Shown here: in pieces, positions 31,361 through 39,344 of the stretch
How the letters are laid out: each line of letters opens with the position of its first letter
Position numbering within the stretch: position 1 is the first letter of the stretch
Program-made: the position numbers and the translations under genes
From: an uncultured Mobiluncus sp.
GTDB lineage: Bacteria; Actinomycetota; Actinomycetes; Actinomycetales; Actinomycetaceae
Reading direction: 5' to 3'
DNA length: 64,000 nucleotides
NCBI RefSeq assembly: GCF_947087965.1
Contig: NZ_CAMUES010000002.1
Span: 1-64,000 of the forward strand
The notes under the pieces: model-generated
Databases searched by the model: none
Told to the model about the DNA's origin: nothing
What the model saw: the letters and a program-made list of their open reading frames with translations, nothing else

Positions 31361-32407
31361 ATGAAATTGAAGACTGTCGGCGCCTTGTTCGGTGCCGCCG
31401 CACTAGCCGTGAGTATGACCGCCTGCTCGACCGCAAACGACACCCAAAAGAAAGACGCGGCAGGGGACGCTGCTGCGGACAAACCCACGGTGTACGCCTC
31501 TACTGACGTATGGGCTTCCGTGGCAAAAGCCGTGGTGGGAGATAACGCAGACGTGATTACGTCCATCGACCAGCCGAACCTGGATCCGCATTCTTATGAA
31601 GCCAGCGTGAAAGATAAGAAGCTGGTGAACCAAGCCTCCGTGGTAATAGTGAACGGCGGGGGTTACGACGATTGGGCGCTGCAGCTGGCCAAGTCAGCGG
31701 ACAACAAACCCACTGTGCTAAATGCGGTGGAGTTGGCTGGTATTGACTGTGGCGACGCGGAAGGTCACGACCACGAGGACGGCCATGAACATGAGGATGC
31801 GCATGAACACGAGGACGGCCATGAGCATGAACACGAGGATGCGCATGAAGGCGAGCAGGGACATGAGGGGCACCATCATCACCATTGCTCCGTCAATGAG
31901 CACGTGTTCTACGATTTGCACGCGGTGAGCGAAGTCGCCAAGGCAGTTGCTAATACGATGAGCCAGGCTGACGGCGATAATGCTGCGGCTTACCAGGATG
32001 CTGCAAAGGCATTCCAAGGCAAGTTGGATGAATTGGAATCGCAGGCAGAGAACATTAAGGCGCGGGGCGAAAAGCATTCCCTGGCGACCGAACCTTTGGC
32101 GAACTACCTGTTGGAGGACGCCGGTATCCATGATCTGACTCCTGAAGAATACGTGGAACAGTCCGAAACGGAATCCGGGCCCAGCGTAAAGACGCAGGCT
32201 GACACCAAGGCCCTGATTACGGAGGGTAAAGTCGATGTACTTCTGGTTAACTCCCAGACGGAAGACCCGGTGTCCCAGGCGCTGCAGGATGCCGCTGAGA
32301 CTAAAGGCATTCCGGTGGTGACACTGACCGAGACCTTGGCGGGGGCCAGCGACTATGTCAGCTGGATTGGCGCTGCCTTAGACCAGATAGATAAGGCTTT
32401 GAAGTAA
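31361..32407 (+). CDS. znuA: Zinc ABC transporter substrate-binding lipoprotein
   Basis: A 348-residue cluster A-I metal-binding lipoprotein. The signal peptide ends at the lipobox MTAC (Cys22). Metal ligands are expected in DPHSYE (His77), NEHVFYDLHAV (His181) and the later Asp region near the C-terminus. Between the first two lies a very His/Asp/Glu-rich loop (about 136-175, repeats of HEHED), typical of zinc rather than manganese proteins and thought to gather zinc. Controlled by Zur from the promoter at 31278. A hairpin separates it from znuC, 122 bp downstream. Confidence 0.95.
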   Translation: MKLKTVGALFGAAALAVSMTACSTANDTQKKDAAGDAAADKPTVYASTDVWASVAKAVVGDNADVITSIDQPNLDPHSYEASVKDKKLVNQASVVIVNGGGYDDWALQLAKSADNKPTVLNAVELAGIDCGDAEGHDHEDGHEHEDAHEHEDGHEHEHEDAHEGEQGHEGHHHHHCSVNEHVFYDLHAVSEVAKAVANTMSQADGDNAAAYQDAAKAFQGKLDELESQAENIKARGEKHSLATEPLANYLLEDAGIHDLTPEEYVEQSETESGPSVKTQADTKALITEGKVDVLLVNSQTEDPVSQALQDAAETKGIPVVTLTETLAGASDYVSWIGAALDQIDKALK

Positions 32408-32429
32408 TACAGGATTAGGGTATATAAAA

Positions 32430-32470
32430 GTCCGGGCTTCAGAATAGAGCGCAGCTCCTGGAGCCCGGAC
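32430..32470 (+). terminator. Intercistronic hairpin between znuA and znuC
   Basis: GTCCGGGCT (32430-32438) pairs with AGCCCGGAC (32462-32470). No T run follows, so it more likely stabilises the znuA part of the message or attenuates read-through than terminates fully. Confidence 0.6.
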
Positions 32471-32529
32471 GAAATCCGTTAAGGTAGATGAAACCAGGAA
32501 GTGAACCGGGGGACTGGGGAAGGAATCAG

Positions 32530-33378
32530 ATGGGCGAAGAACCGCTGTTAGAGATGCGGGACCTGACGCTAAAATACGGGACACGACAGGTATTTTCCGG
32601 CTTGAACCTGCGGGTTAAACCAGGACAAGTCGTGGGGATTTTGGGACAAAACGGAGCCGGAAAAACGACCCTGTTAAAGTCGGTACTCGGTGACGTGAAA
32701 CCCGCCGCGGGAACCATTTTTCGACGGGACTCGGCAAAAATTTCTTACCTTCCTCAACACGGGCGTTTCCCGAAATCTGTGCAGATTCGCGGACGAGACG
32801 TGGTCTACCTGGGGCTTGACGGAGCGAAACTGGGGTTTTGGACTTCCCCCGGGGCGCGCGAAAAGGTCGAACGCGCGATAGCTCTAGTGGGGGCGCAGAG
32901 TTACGCAGATACGCCGATTAGCGGACTGTCCGGGGGAGAGCTGCAGCGTTTACGTATCGCGGCGGCCATTGTGCAACGTCCCGATTTACTGCTGGTCGAC
33001 GAACCGTTGGCGTCCCTCGACCTCAAGCACCAAACCGACATTGTTAAGATTTTTGGCAATCTGGCAGCGCAGGGCACCGCCATCCTGCTGGTGACGCACG
33101 AGTTAAACCCCGTGGATAAACTGCTGGACACCGTGGTGTATATTGCCCTCGGACGGGCCGCGGTGGGTTCGGTGTCAGAAGTCATGTCCAGCGAAACATT
33201 GTCAGCTCTCTATGGCGAGGAAGTCCGTGTCGTGAACCTGGGAGGAACGTATTTTGTGGTGGGAGCCCAGAACGGGTCCGAATCCGGCTTTGTGGAGGAA
33301 GCCCTGCACGGTCACCATCACGCCAGCCATTTTGAATCAGCAGAGTCACCGCACAATCCCAAGGAGGCGGGACACTAA
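32530..33378 (+). CDS. znuC: Zinc ABC transporter ATP-binding protein
   Basis: A 282-residue ATPase that drives ZnuB: Walker A LGQNGAGKTTLL, signature LSGGELQRLRIAAA, Walker B LLLVDEPLASLD, H-loop LVTHELNP. The C-terminus ends in a His-rich tail (HGHHHASHF and GH), which may sense or buffer zinc. The ATG at 32530 has AAGGA 6-7 nt upstream and is preferred over one 42 bases earlier. Its stop codon shares a base with the znuB start. Confidence 0.94.
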   Translation: MGEEPLLEMRDLTLKYGTRQVFSGLNLRVKPGQVVGILGQNGAGKTTLLKSVLGDVKPAAGTIFRRDSAKISYLPQHGRFPKSVQIRGRDVVYLGLDGAKLGFWTSPGAREKVERAIALVGAQSYADTPISGLSGGELQRLRIAAAIVQRPDLLLVDEPLASLDLKHQTDIVKIFGNLAAQGTAILLVTHELNPVDKLLDTVVYIALGRAAVGSVSEVMSSETLSALYGEEVRVVNLGGTYFVVGAQNGSESGFVEEALHGHHHASHFESAESPHNPKEAGH

Positions 33379-34235
33379 TGGAGGCAATCATCAACTTCCA
33401 GGATTTTTGGCAACTGGTACCGCTGGTTCGGGAATCACTGGTCGCCGCGGCAATTCTGGCTGTCGTTTCAGGGATTCTAAGCCCGCTGGTGCAGCTGCGG
33501 GACGCGGCTTTTGCGGTTCACGGAACGTCCGAACTGTCTTTCGCAGGAGCATCGGTGGCGTTGTTTCTCGGGGCCAGCGTTACCGGCGGAGCCATCGCGG
33601 GATCAATCGTGGCGGCGCTATTGATGTCCGCGACCTACACGCGGCGCTGGGGTACAAATGCTCTCATCGGCGTGCTGCTGCCGTTCGGCTTGGGTATCGG
33701 GGTGCTGTTCCTGGCGCTTTACAAAGGGCGTTCCGCCAACAAATTCGGCCTGTTGACGGGTCAAATTGTTTCTGTTGATGAGAACCAACTGGCCGTGTTC
33801 GCCGTGGTTGGAACGATGGTTTTGGCCGCCATAGCCCTGTTTGGGCGTCGACTGTATTACGCTGCGGTCGATCCGGTGGTGGCGCTGTCCAAAGGGGTCT
33901 CCCCACGAGTGATGAATTTGTGGTTCATGCTTATCCTCGGTTTGGTTGTGGCGCTGGCTGTGCAGATGGTGGGCGCGCTGCTGGTTTTGTCGTTACTGAT
34001 TACTCCGGGAGCGGCTGCCGCTCGCATTTCTGCCAATCCCTTACGTCAGCACGCCTGGGCGGTGCTGTTCGCGCTGATTGCCGCCGAGGGCGGTATTCTG
34101 CTCTCTCTCGGACCCGGATTGCCGATTTCGCCCTATATCACCACAATTTCTTTCCTGATATTCCTGATTTGCTGGGCTGTTGGGGCAGTGCGCAGCCAAA
34201 CCACCTGGTCAAAGCGGGAACAGGGCCTCTCCTGA
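33378..34235 (+). CDS. znuB: Zinc ABC transporter permease
   Basis: A 285-residue ABC-3 family permease with about eight membrane helices. Family landmarks are SPLVQLRDAAFAVHGTSELSFAG in the first third and MVGALLVLSLLITPGAAAARIS near the end. The start overlaps znuC by one base, so it is translationally coupled. It completes the uptake system with the lipoprotein ZnuA outside and ZnuC inside. Convergent with the coiled-coil gene downstream. Confidence 0.94.
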   Translation: MEAIINFQDFWQLVPLVRESLVAAAILAVVSGILSPLVQLRDAAFAVHGTSELSFAGASVALFLGASVTGGAIAGSIVAALLMSATYTRRWGTNALIGVLLPFGLGIGVLFLALYKGRSANKFGLLTGQIVSVDENQLAVFAVVGTMVLAAIALFGRRLYYAAVDPVVALSKGVSPRVMNLWFMLILGLVVALAVQMVGALLVLSLLITPGAAAARISANPLRQHAWAVLFALIAAEGGILLSLGPGLPISPYITTISFLIFLICWAVGAVRSQTTWSKREQGLS

Positions 34236-34321
34236 ACTGTCGAGACGTACTTCAAAACGGTATCGAAACCGAAAGGCACGCCCCCCAACCCTGGTGCGGT
34301 GGTGGAAAATAACGTGGGAAC

Positions 34322-35158
34322 CTAAGCCACCACGGGCTCGGCGGGAGCAGACGTCGGGGTATAGTCCGGAGCTACCTCGGTGACAGAGGTCGACGCATCT
34401 CGGAACGCTTGAATCTGAGCCTGAGCGATGGCTTGGTCAGGGTGTTCACCCATCTGGACCAGGTGCATCTGATGAATCCAGAACTGGCTTTCTTCGATGC
34501 GCTTAGCCCACATCTCAGCTTCCGCTTTCTTGCGTTTTTGCGTGGCCTTATCAGCTTCGCGCAGGTGCATCCACCCTTCTGAAACTTTCTTTTGCGCGAT
34601 TTCCAGACGCTTACGCTTCGCTTCGGCGGCAGCTTCGCGGGCTTTTTCCATGGCCTTGCGCCGTTCGATTCGTTCCCGGCCTTCTCGCTCAATCTTTTCC
34701 TTGCGCTTTTCGGCTTCCTGTCGGCCTAGCTCAGCGGCCTTGGCATACATCTTGTTGGCGTCGCTCACGGCCTGGCGTGCCTTGGCTTCATAGCTCCGCG
34801 CGGCTGCATCATCGCCTATTTCCGCGGCGGCACGAGCCCGCATTGTATATGCCACCGCATCGGCCTCATAGCTGCGTGCCAAACGTTTTGCGTGCGCGGA
34901 ATCAGAGGCAAAACCAATCGACGTGCCCGTCCCGCCTAAGGGGCCGAGACTCTTTGATTTCGCTTTGTTCTGCTTTGCCATCGCGCGGATGCGCGCCTGA
35001 TCCATCTCAAACCTGTCGAGGGCGTCCAGAGCTCTCTTGTTCTCTTCAGTGAGGGTGCCATTTTCCTTGGCGAAAGAGCGAATTGCGGCGCGCTGAGCCA
35101 TTCCGGGAACGTACAGACTACGCATCCCGAAATTACGCATGGCAAGCATAGTGGCCAT
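34322..35158 (-). CDS. Ala/Lys/Glu-rich predicted coiled-coil protein, unknown function
   Basis: A 278-residue hydrophilic protein that I do not recognise. There is no signal peptide or membrane segment. The centre (about 125-225) is an almost unbroken charged helix rich in Ala, Arg, Glu and Lys, for example RKEKIEREGRERIERRKAMEK. The N-terminal 30 residues are different (MLAMRNFGMRSLYVPGMAQRAA), and the C-terminus is Pro/Thr-rich. The helical part invites a structural or nucleic-acid-associated role, but nothing shows it. GGAGGG precedes the ATG. Two short palindromes lie in its upstream region. It is monocistronic, between convergent znuB and divergent recA. Confidence 0.7.
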   Translation of the reverse strand: MATMLAMRNFGMRSLYVPGMAQRAAIRSFAKENGTLTEENKRALDALDRFEMDQARIRAMAKQNKAKSKSLGPLGGTGTSIGFASDSAHAKRLARSYEADAVAYTMRARAAAEIGDDAAARSYEAKARQAVSDANKMYAKAAELGRQEAEKRKEKIEREGRERIERRKAMEKAREAAAEAKRKRLEIAQKKVSEGWMHLREADKATQKRKKAEAEMWAKRIEESQFWIHQMHLVQMGEHPDQAIAQAQIQAFRDASTSVTEVAPDYTPTSAPAEPVVA

Positions 35159-35183
35159 TTCGCCCTCCGTGGCTCATAGACTC

Positions 35184-35204
35184 CTGTCGCCTTCCTAGCG
35201 ACAG
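35184..35204. repeat. Palindrome CTGTCGC-N7-GCGACAG
   Basis: A perfect 7+7 bp inverted repeat, about 25 bp upstream of the coiled-coil gene. It could be an operator or a leader hairpin. Confidence 0.5.
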
Positions 35205-35248
35205 CCTCCATATCGGCAATTGGTTTAAGAACTTTAGGGAATCGCATG

Positions 35249-35270
35249 CTGTGTGAGGTTTCTCACACAG
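35249..35270. repeat. Palindrome CTGTGTGAG-GTTT-CTCACACAG
   Basis: A perfect 9+9 bp inverted repeat about 90 bp upstream of the coiled-coil gene start. Its form suits a dimeric repressor site or a short hairpin. Confidence 0.55.
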
Positions 35271-35411
35271 GTACTTTTAGTAAAAGAATCGTCAAAAGTT
35301 CGGGTTTGCAAAGGGGGCGCCCGTTTTGTCATGTCTTGGTGAGGTGGAAGTGAAGCGAGCAAAAGCGGGTGTAGTGGGGAATTTTTGTGGACGGTCGGCG
35401 TGTCGGATGAT

Positions 35412-35433
35412 TCGAACGCATGTTCGATATAGT
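35412..35433 (+). promoter_or_regulatory. SOS box and -10 box of recA
   Basis: TCGAACGCATGTTCGA (35412-35427) matches the actinobacterial LexA consensus TCGAAC-N4-GTTCGA exactly. TATAGT (35428-35433) follows directly as the -10 box, so LexA would occlude the promoter. Confidence 0.95.
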
Positions 35434-35602
35434 GTTTTCCACAGATGAGTCGAAAAAGGGCTTTTCCACAAGTAGAGAAACTTTCGATTTTTCGCTTCCG
35501 GGGTGGGGCGTAAGTTCATCTTGAGAGCTTCGGAGAGGAGCTCAACAATGACACCCGAACTATTGGGGCGGCGGAGAGCCGCGCAGATGAAAGGAATACG
35601 CA

Positions 35603-36715
35603 ATGGCAAAAGACGAGCGCGCGAAAGCGCTACAAACTGCACTAGGTCAGATTGATAAGCAGTTTGGCAAAGGTTCCGTGATGCGGTTGGGCGACTCGGC
35701 CGTGAACACGAATGTTTCGGTCATTCCTACAGGGTCAGTAGCCCTGGACGTGGCTTTGGGGATTGGGGGACTCCCACGGGGCCGCATTATTGAGATTTAC
35801 GGTCCAGAATCTTCCGGTAAGACCACCGTGGCTCTGCACGCGGTGGCGAACGCTCAGAAACAGGGCGGGAACGCGGCTTTCATCGACGCGGAACATGCTC
35901 TCGATCCGGTTTACGCACAGAAACTTGGCGTTGATATTGACAATCTGCTGGTCAGCCAGCCCGATACCGGAGAACAGGCGCTAGAGATCGCGGATATGTT
36001 GATTCGCAGCGGCGGCCTGGACATCATCGTTATTGACTCGGTCGCGGCTCTGGTACCGAAGGCTGAAATCGAAGGGGACATGGGGGATTCCCACGTGGGT
36101 TTGCAGGCTCGGTTGATGAGCCAAGCGCTACGAAAGATTACCGGAGCGCTGTCCGCCACCGGCACCACCGCAATCTTTATTAACCAGCTGCGTGAAAAGA
36201 TTGGGGTGTTCTTTGGCTCTCCCGAAACCACGACCGGTGGCAAAGCATTGAAGTTCTACGCTTCGGTGCGCATTGACGTGCGCCGGATTGAGACGTTGAA
36301 AGAAAACGGAGAAGCCATCGGTAACCGGACTCGTGCCAAGATTGTTAAGAATAAGATGGCACCGCCTTTCCGGCAGGCGGAATTCGACATCATGTACGGT
36401 CAGGGCATTTCCCGGGAGGGCGGACTCATTGACCTTGGTGTGGAAGCGGGCATCGTGACGAAGTCGGGTTCTTGGTTTACCTACGGCGAACTGCAGTTGG
36501 GTCAGGGTAAAGAGAACGTACGGAAGTTCTTGGTGGATAACCCCGAGCTCAGCGCCGAAATCGAAGATAAGATTCTCATCGCTTTGGGTGTGCGTGAGGA
36601 CCCGAACGCGGCAGCGCAGCCCGAAACTGGCGAGGGTACGAAACTCGCTGTCGTGATGGATGACGATTCCACAGATGAGGGTGCGTCCGCCAAGAAGGTT
36701 CAAAAAGCCTCATGA
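35603..36715 (+). CDS. recA: Recombinase RecA
   Basis: The 370-residue strand-exchange ATPase and LexA co-protease. It contains Walker A GPESSGKTTVALH, the MAW motif and loops L1 and L2 (for example INQLREKIGVFFGSPETTTGGKALKFY), and the acidic C-terminal tail ending in KKVQKAS. No intein is present. AAAGGA precedes the ATG. The SOS box at 35412 shows LexA control. The recX start overlaps the last codons (ATGA), so the modulator is made together with RecA. Confidence 0.99.
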   Translation: MAKDERAKALQTALGQIDKQFGKGSVMRLGDSAVNTNVSVIPTGSVALDVALGIGGLPRGRIIEIYGPESSGKTTVALHAVANAQKQGGNAAFIDAEHALDPVYAQKLGVDIDNLLVSQPDTGEQALEIADMLIRSGGLDIIVIDSVAALVPKAEIEGDMGDSHVGLQARLMSQALRKITGALSATGTTAIFINQLREKIGVFFGSPETTTGGKALKFYASVRIDVRRIETLKENGEAIGNRTRAKIVKNKMAPPFRQAEFDIMYGQGISREGGLIDLGVEAGIVTKSGSWFTYGELQLGQGKENVRKFLVDNPELSAEIEDKILIALGVREDPNAAAQPETGEGTKLAVVMDDDSTDEGASAKKVQKAS

Positions 36716-37236
36716 GTTTGCGAGTAGTGGATGCGACGGCGGATGCCGCCGCGGAAGCTGGTTTGTCCCTGCTGGATCGGCGGGCTGTTACCGAGTCTCA
36801 GATGCGTGACTACCTGGCTGAAAAGGGATTCGGTGACGCGGCTGTCGATGATGTGGTGGCGGCTTTCGCCGCTCGCGGCTGGCTGAATGACCGAGACTAC
36901 ACCGTAGAGTTTTTGCGTCAGCGCTGCCAGCGCCCCGGAATGTCCCGAGCCAAATTGGCCGCGGATATGGAAAAGCGTGGGTTGGATACCCAGTCCATAT
37001 CCGTGGGCCTAGCGGCCCTGGATGCTGAGGATCCAGACTGGGAAACGGACAACGCCCGAACTCTTCTAGAGAGCAAACTTGCGGCGGCGCGCCGCGGCTT
37101 GGATTTGAGCAACTTTGACGATTGCCGCAAATTGAAAGCCAAGCTGTGGCGCTATGTAGCGACACGCGGGTTTTCCTCAGCTCTGGCCACCACAGTAGTT
37201 AATACCGTGATGGATGAACTGAAACTGGACGATTAA
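36712..37236 (+). CDS. recX: Regulatory protein RecX
   Basis: A 174-residue modulator that binds RecA filaments and limits their activity. It has the usual three-helix repeats: LLDRRAVTESQMRDYLAEKGF, VVAAFAARGWLNDRDYTVEFLRQR and the later KLWRYVATRGFSSALATTV. The ATG overlaps the recA stop by four bases, giving translational coupling and shared SOS control. Confidence 0.93.
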   Translation: MSLRVVDATADAAAEAGLSLLDRRAVTESQMRDYLAEKGFGDAAVDDVVAAFAARGWLNDRDYTVEFLRQRCQRPGMSRAKLAADMEKRGLDTQSISVGLAALDAEDPDWETDNARTLLESKLAAARRGLDLSNFDDCRKLKAKLWRYVATRGFSSALATTVVNTVMDELKLDD

Positions 37237-37260
37237 AGCTAGCGTGGGGACGAAACGGGG

Positions 37261-37758
37261 ATGGAAGAACCGATGAGTGACGCCGTATCGACTGATGAAT
37301 TAGCCGCCAGAGCGCTGGGGAAACTGAGCGAGCGGGGACGATCGATTTCTTGCGCGGAATCGCTGACCGGGGGTCTGCTGGCAGATGCTTTTGTCAGAAT
37401 CCCCGGAGCTTCCCAAACATTTCGCGGCGGAGTCGTGACGTATACCGATGCGGTGAAAACCGCGGTGCTGGGAGTGAGTCCACAGCTGCTGCAAACGAAC
37501 ACCGCCTATGACCCTCAGGTTGCGGTACAGATGAGTATTGCGGTACGAGAGATATTTCACTCGGATTATGCGCTGGCTACCACCGGAGTTGCGGGTCCCG
37601 GCCCGGATGAAGGCGTGGCGCCGGGGAAAGGGTATGTCAGCCTAGCCACTTCACAAGGCACAGAAGTGCGGGAGGTCAACCAGCCAGGCACTCGCCCAGA
37701 AGTTCGCGCGGTATTTGTGCGGGCGGCTTTGGAGTTGCTGGTGTCTCACTTGGGCTGA
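37261..37758 (+). CDS. pncC: CinA C-terminal domain protein (nicotinamide-nucleotide amidohydrolase)
   Basis: A 165-residue single-domain CinA-C/PncC protein that deamidates nicotinamide mononucleotide to nicotinate mononucleotide in NAD recycling. The signature SCAESLTGGLLADAFVRIPGAS, the middle VVTYTDAVKTAVLGV, and GVAGPGPDEGVAPGKGYVSLA are clear. The start is either here or at the ATG at 37273, which has GGAAG upstream. In many actinobacteria cinA lies upstream of recA; here it follows recX by 24 bp and probably belongs to the SOS operon. Confidence 0.92.
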   Translation: MEEPMSDAVSTDELAARALGKLSERGRSISCAESLTGGLLADAFVRIPGASQTFRGGVVTYTDAVKTAVLGVSPQLLQTNTAYDPQVAVQMSIAVREIFHSDYALATTGVAGPGPDEGVAPGKGYVSLATSQGTEVREVNQPGTRPEVRAVFVRAALELLVSHLG

Positions 37759-37799
37759 GAATCCCGGACGCAGCGTCCCGGTTGGCGGCCGAGGCGAAA

Positions 37800-37828
37800 G
37801 TGACGGCATCAGCGGCATGACATAAAAT
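37800..37828 (+). promoter_or_regulatory. miaB promoter, leaderless
   Basis: GTGACG (37800-37805), 17 bp, TAAAAT (37823-37828), then 6 nt to the GTG at 37835 (9 nt to an ATG at 37838). No ribosome site. Confidence 0.65.
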
Positions 37829-37834
37829 GAGCCA

Positions 37835-39334
37835 GTGATGGAAACTCCCCGAACTTACCTGGTGAAAACGCTTGGCTGCCAGATGAACGAACACGACTCG
37901 GAACGCATGGCTGGCTTGCTTGACGCGGCCGGTTGGGTGCCGGTTGAGGAGGTTCCACAAAAAGCTGCACGGGCTACCAACGCCGGAGATGGCGGGGCTG
38001 ACCTGGTAGTTTTGAATACTTGCTCGGTGCGTGAGGCTGCCGGAACAAAACTCTACGGCCATTTGGGACAGCTGGCAGATGTGAAACGAAGCCGCCCCGG
38101 AATGATGATCGCCGTGGGAGGATGCTTCGCCCAGCAGGAGGGCACGAAAATCCTCGACCGGGCTCCGTGGGTAGACGCAGTGTTCGGGACGCATAACATC
38201 GACGCCCTCCCGGTGTTGTTGAAGCGTGCCGAACACAACCAAGAAGCGGCGGTGGAAATCGAGGAAAGCCTGAAAGTCTTTCCCTCCGTCCTGCCGGCGC
38301 ACCGGCAATCCCCGGCTTCAGCCTGGGTATCCATCTCGGTGGGGTGCAACAACACCTGTACGTTTTGTATCGTGCCTTCCCTGCGCGGTCGGGAACGGGA
38401 TCGAAATCCCGCCGACATTCTGGCGGAGGTGCAGGCGGTAGTCGACGCGGGAGCTGTGGAAGTGACCTTGCTGGGGCAAAACGTGAACAGCTACGGAATG
38501 AGCTTCGGAAGGCGCGGCGCTTTTGCCGATTTGCTGCGAGATGTAGGAAAAACACCGGGACTGGAACGCCTACGTTTCACCTCGCCCCACCCCGCGGCTT
38601 TTACTGAAGATGTCATCGCCGCAATGGCACAGACCCCGACGGTGATGCCCTCGTTGCATTTTCCGCTGCAATCTGGCTCGGACCGGATTTTGCGGCAGAT
38701 GCGGCGTTCATACCGGTCGGAACGGTTTTTAAGGATTCTGCGAGAAGTCAGGTCAGCGATACCGGAAGCAGCTATAACCACGGATGTTATCGTCGGATTT
38801 CCCGGCGAGACTGAAGCTGACTTCCAAGATACCCTCGATGTGCTGCGCGAAGCTCGGTTCCAAGCAGCGTTCACGTTCATTTATTCCCGCCGCCCCGGAA
38901 CTCCCGCCGCCGATCGAGACGACCAGGTGGACCCGGAAGTCGTGGCGCAGCGCTACCAAAGACTCTTGGAACTACAAGAAAAAATCACCTTGGAGGAAAA
39001 CGAAAAGTTAGAGGGGCAGACGGTGGAAGTCCTGGTCACCGCGGGCGGCCGTAAAGACGAAGCCACCGCGCGAATGAGCGGACGTGCCCGGGATAATCGT
39101 TTGGTTCACTTTGCGGTTCCCCAAGGCACTAAAATCCGCCCCGGAGACTTCGTAACAGTGGCGGTGACCCACGGTGCGCCGCACCACCTCGTGGCGGATT
39201 CCGCCCTTACTCCGGGCGGCGTATTCACCGTTCGCCCCACTCGCGCCGGCGACCTGTGGGAAGTAGCGCACCTCGAAAAGCCTCGCGGCACCCTCTTGGG
39301 AATGCCCGGACTCAAGCCGGGACCAACGAAATAG
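37835..39334 (+). CDS. miaB: tRNA-2-methylthio-N6-dimethylallyladenosine synthase
   Basis: A 499-residue radical-SAM enzyme adding the methylthio group to i6A37 of tRNA. The N-terminal UPF0004 domain holds the auxiliary cluster cysteines in LGCQMNEHDSE, LNTCSVREAA and GGCFAQQEG. The radical SAM motif is CNNTCTFC, followed by IVPSLRGRERDR. The C-terminal TRAM domain begins near LEGQTVEVLV. miaA, which makes its substrate, follows 11 bp downstream, so consecutive steps are encoded together. The GTG start is supported by the promoter placed 6 nt before it. Confidence 0.97.
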   Translation: MMETPRTYLVKTLGCQMNEHDSERMAGLLDAAGWVPVEEVPQKAARATNAGDGGADLVVLNTCSVREAAGTKLYGHLGQLADVKRSRPGMMIAVGGCFAQQEGTKILDRAPWVDAVFGTHNIDALPVLLKRAEHNQEAAVEIEESLKVFPSVLPAHRQSPASAWVSISVGCNNTCTFCIVPSLRGRERDRNPADILAEVQAVVDAGAVEVTLLGQNVNSYGMSFGRRGAFADLLRDVGKTPGLERLRFTSPHPAAFTEDVIAAMAQTPTVMPSLHFPLQSGSDRILRQMRRSYRSERFLRILREVRSAIPEAAITTDVIVGFPGETEADFQDTLDVLREARFQAAFTFIYSRRPGTPAADRDDQVDPEVVAQRYQRLLELQEKITLEENEKLEGQTVEVLVTAGGRKDEATARMSGRARDNRLVHFAVPQGTKIRPGDFVTVAVTHGAPHHLVADSALTPGGVFTVRPTRAGDLWEVAHLEKPRGTLLGMPGLKPGPTK

Positions 39335-39344
39335 GGACTAAACC

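Larger units (their letters stand above)
35159..35602. other. Intergenic region between the coiled-coil gene and recA
   Basis: This 444-base region holds two palindromes near the coiled-coil gene (35184-35204 and 35249-35270), the SOS box and -10 box of recA (35412-35433) and a leader of about 160 nt before recA. I see no small gene in it. Confidence 0.7.
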
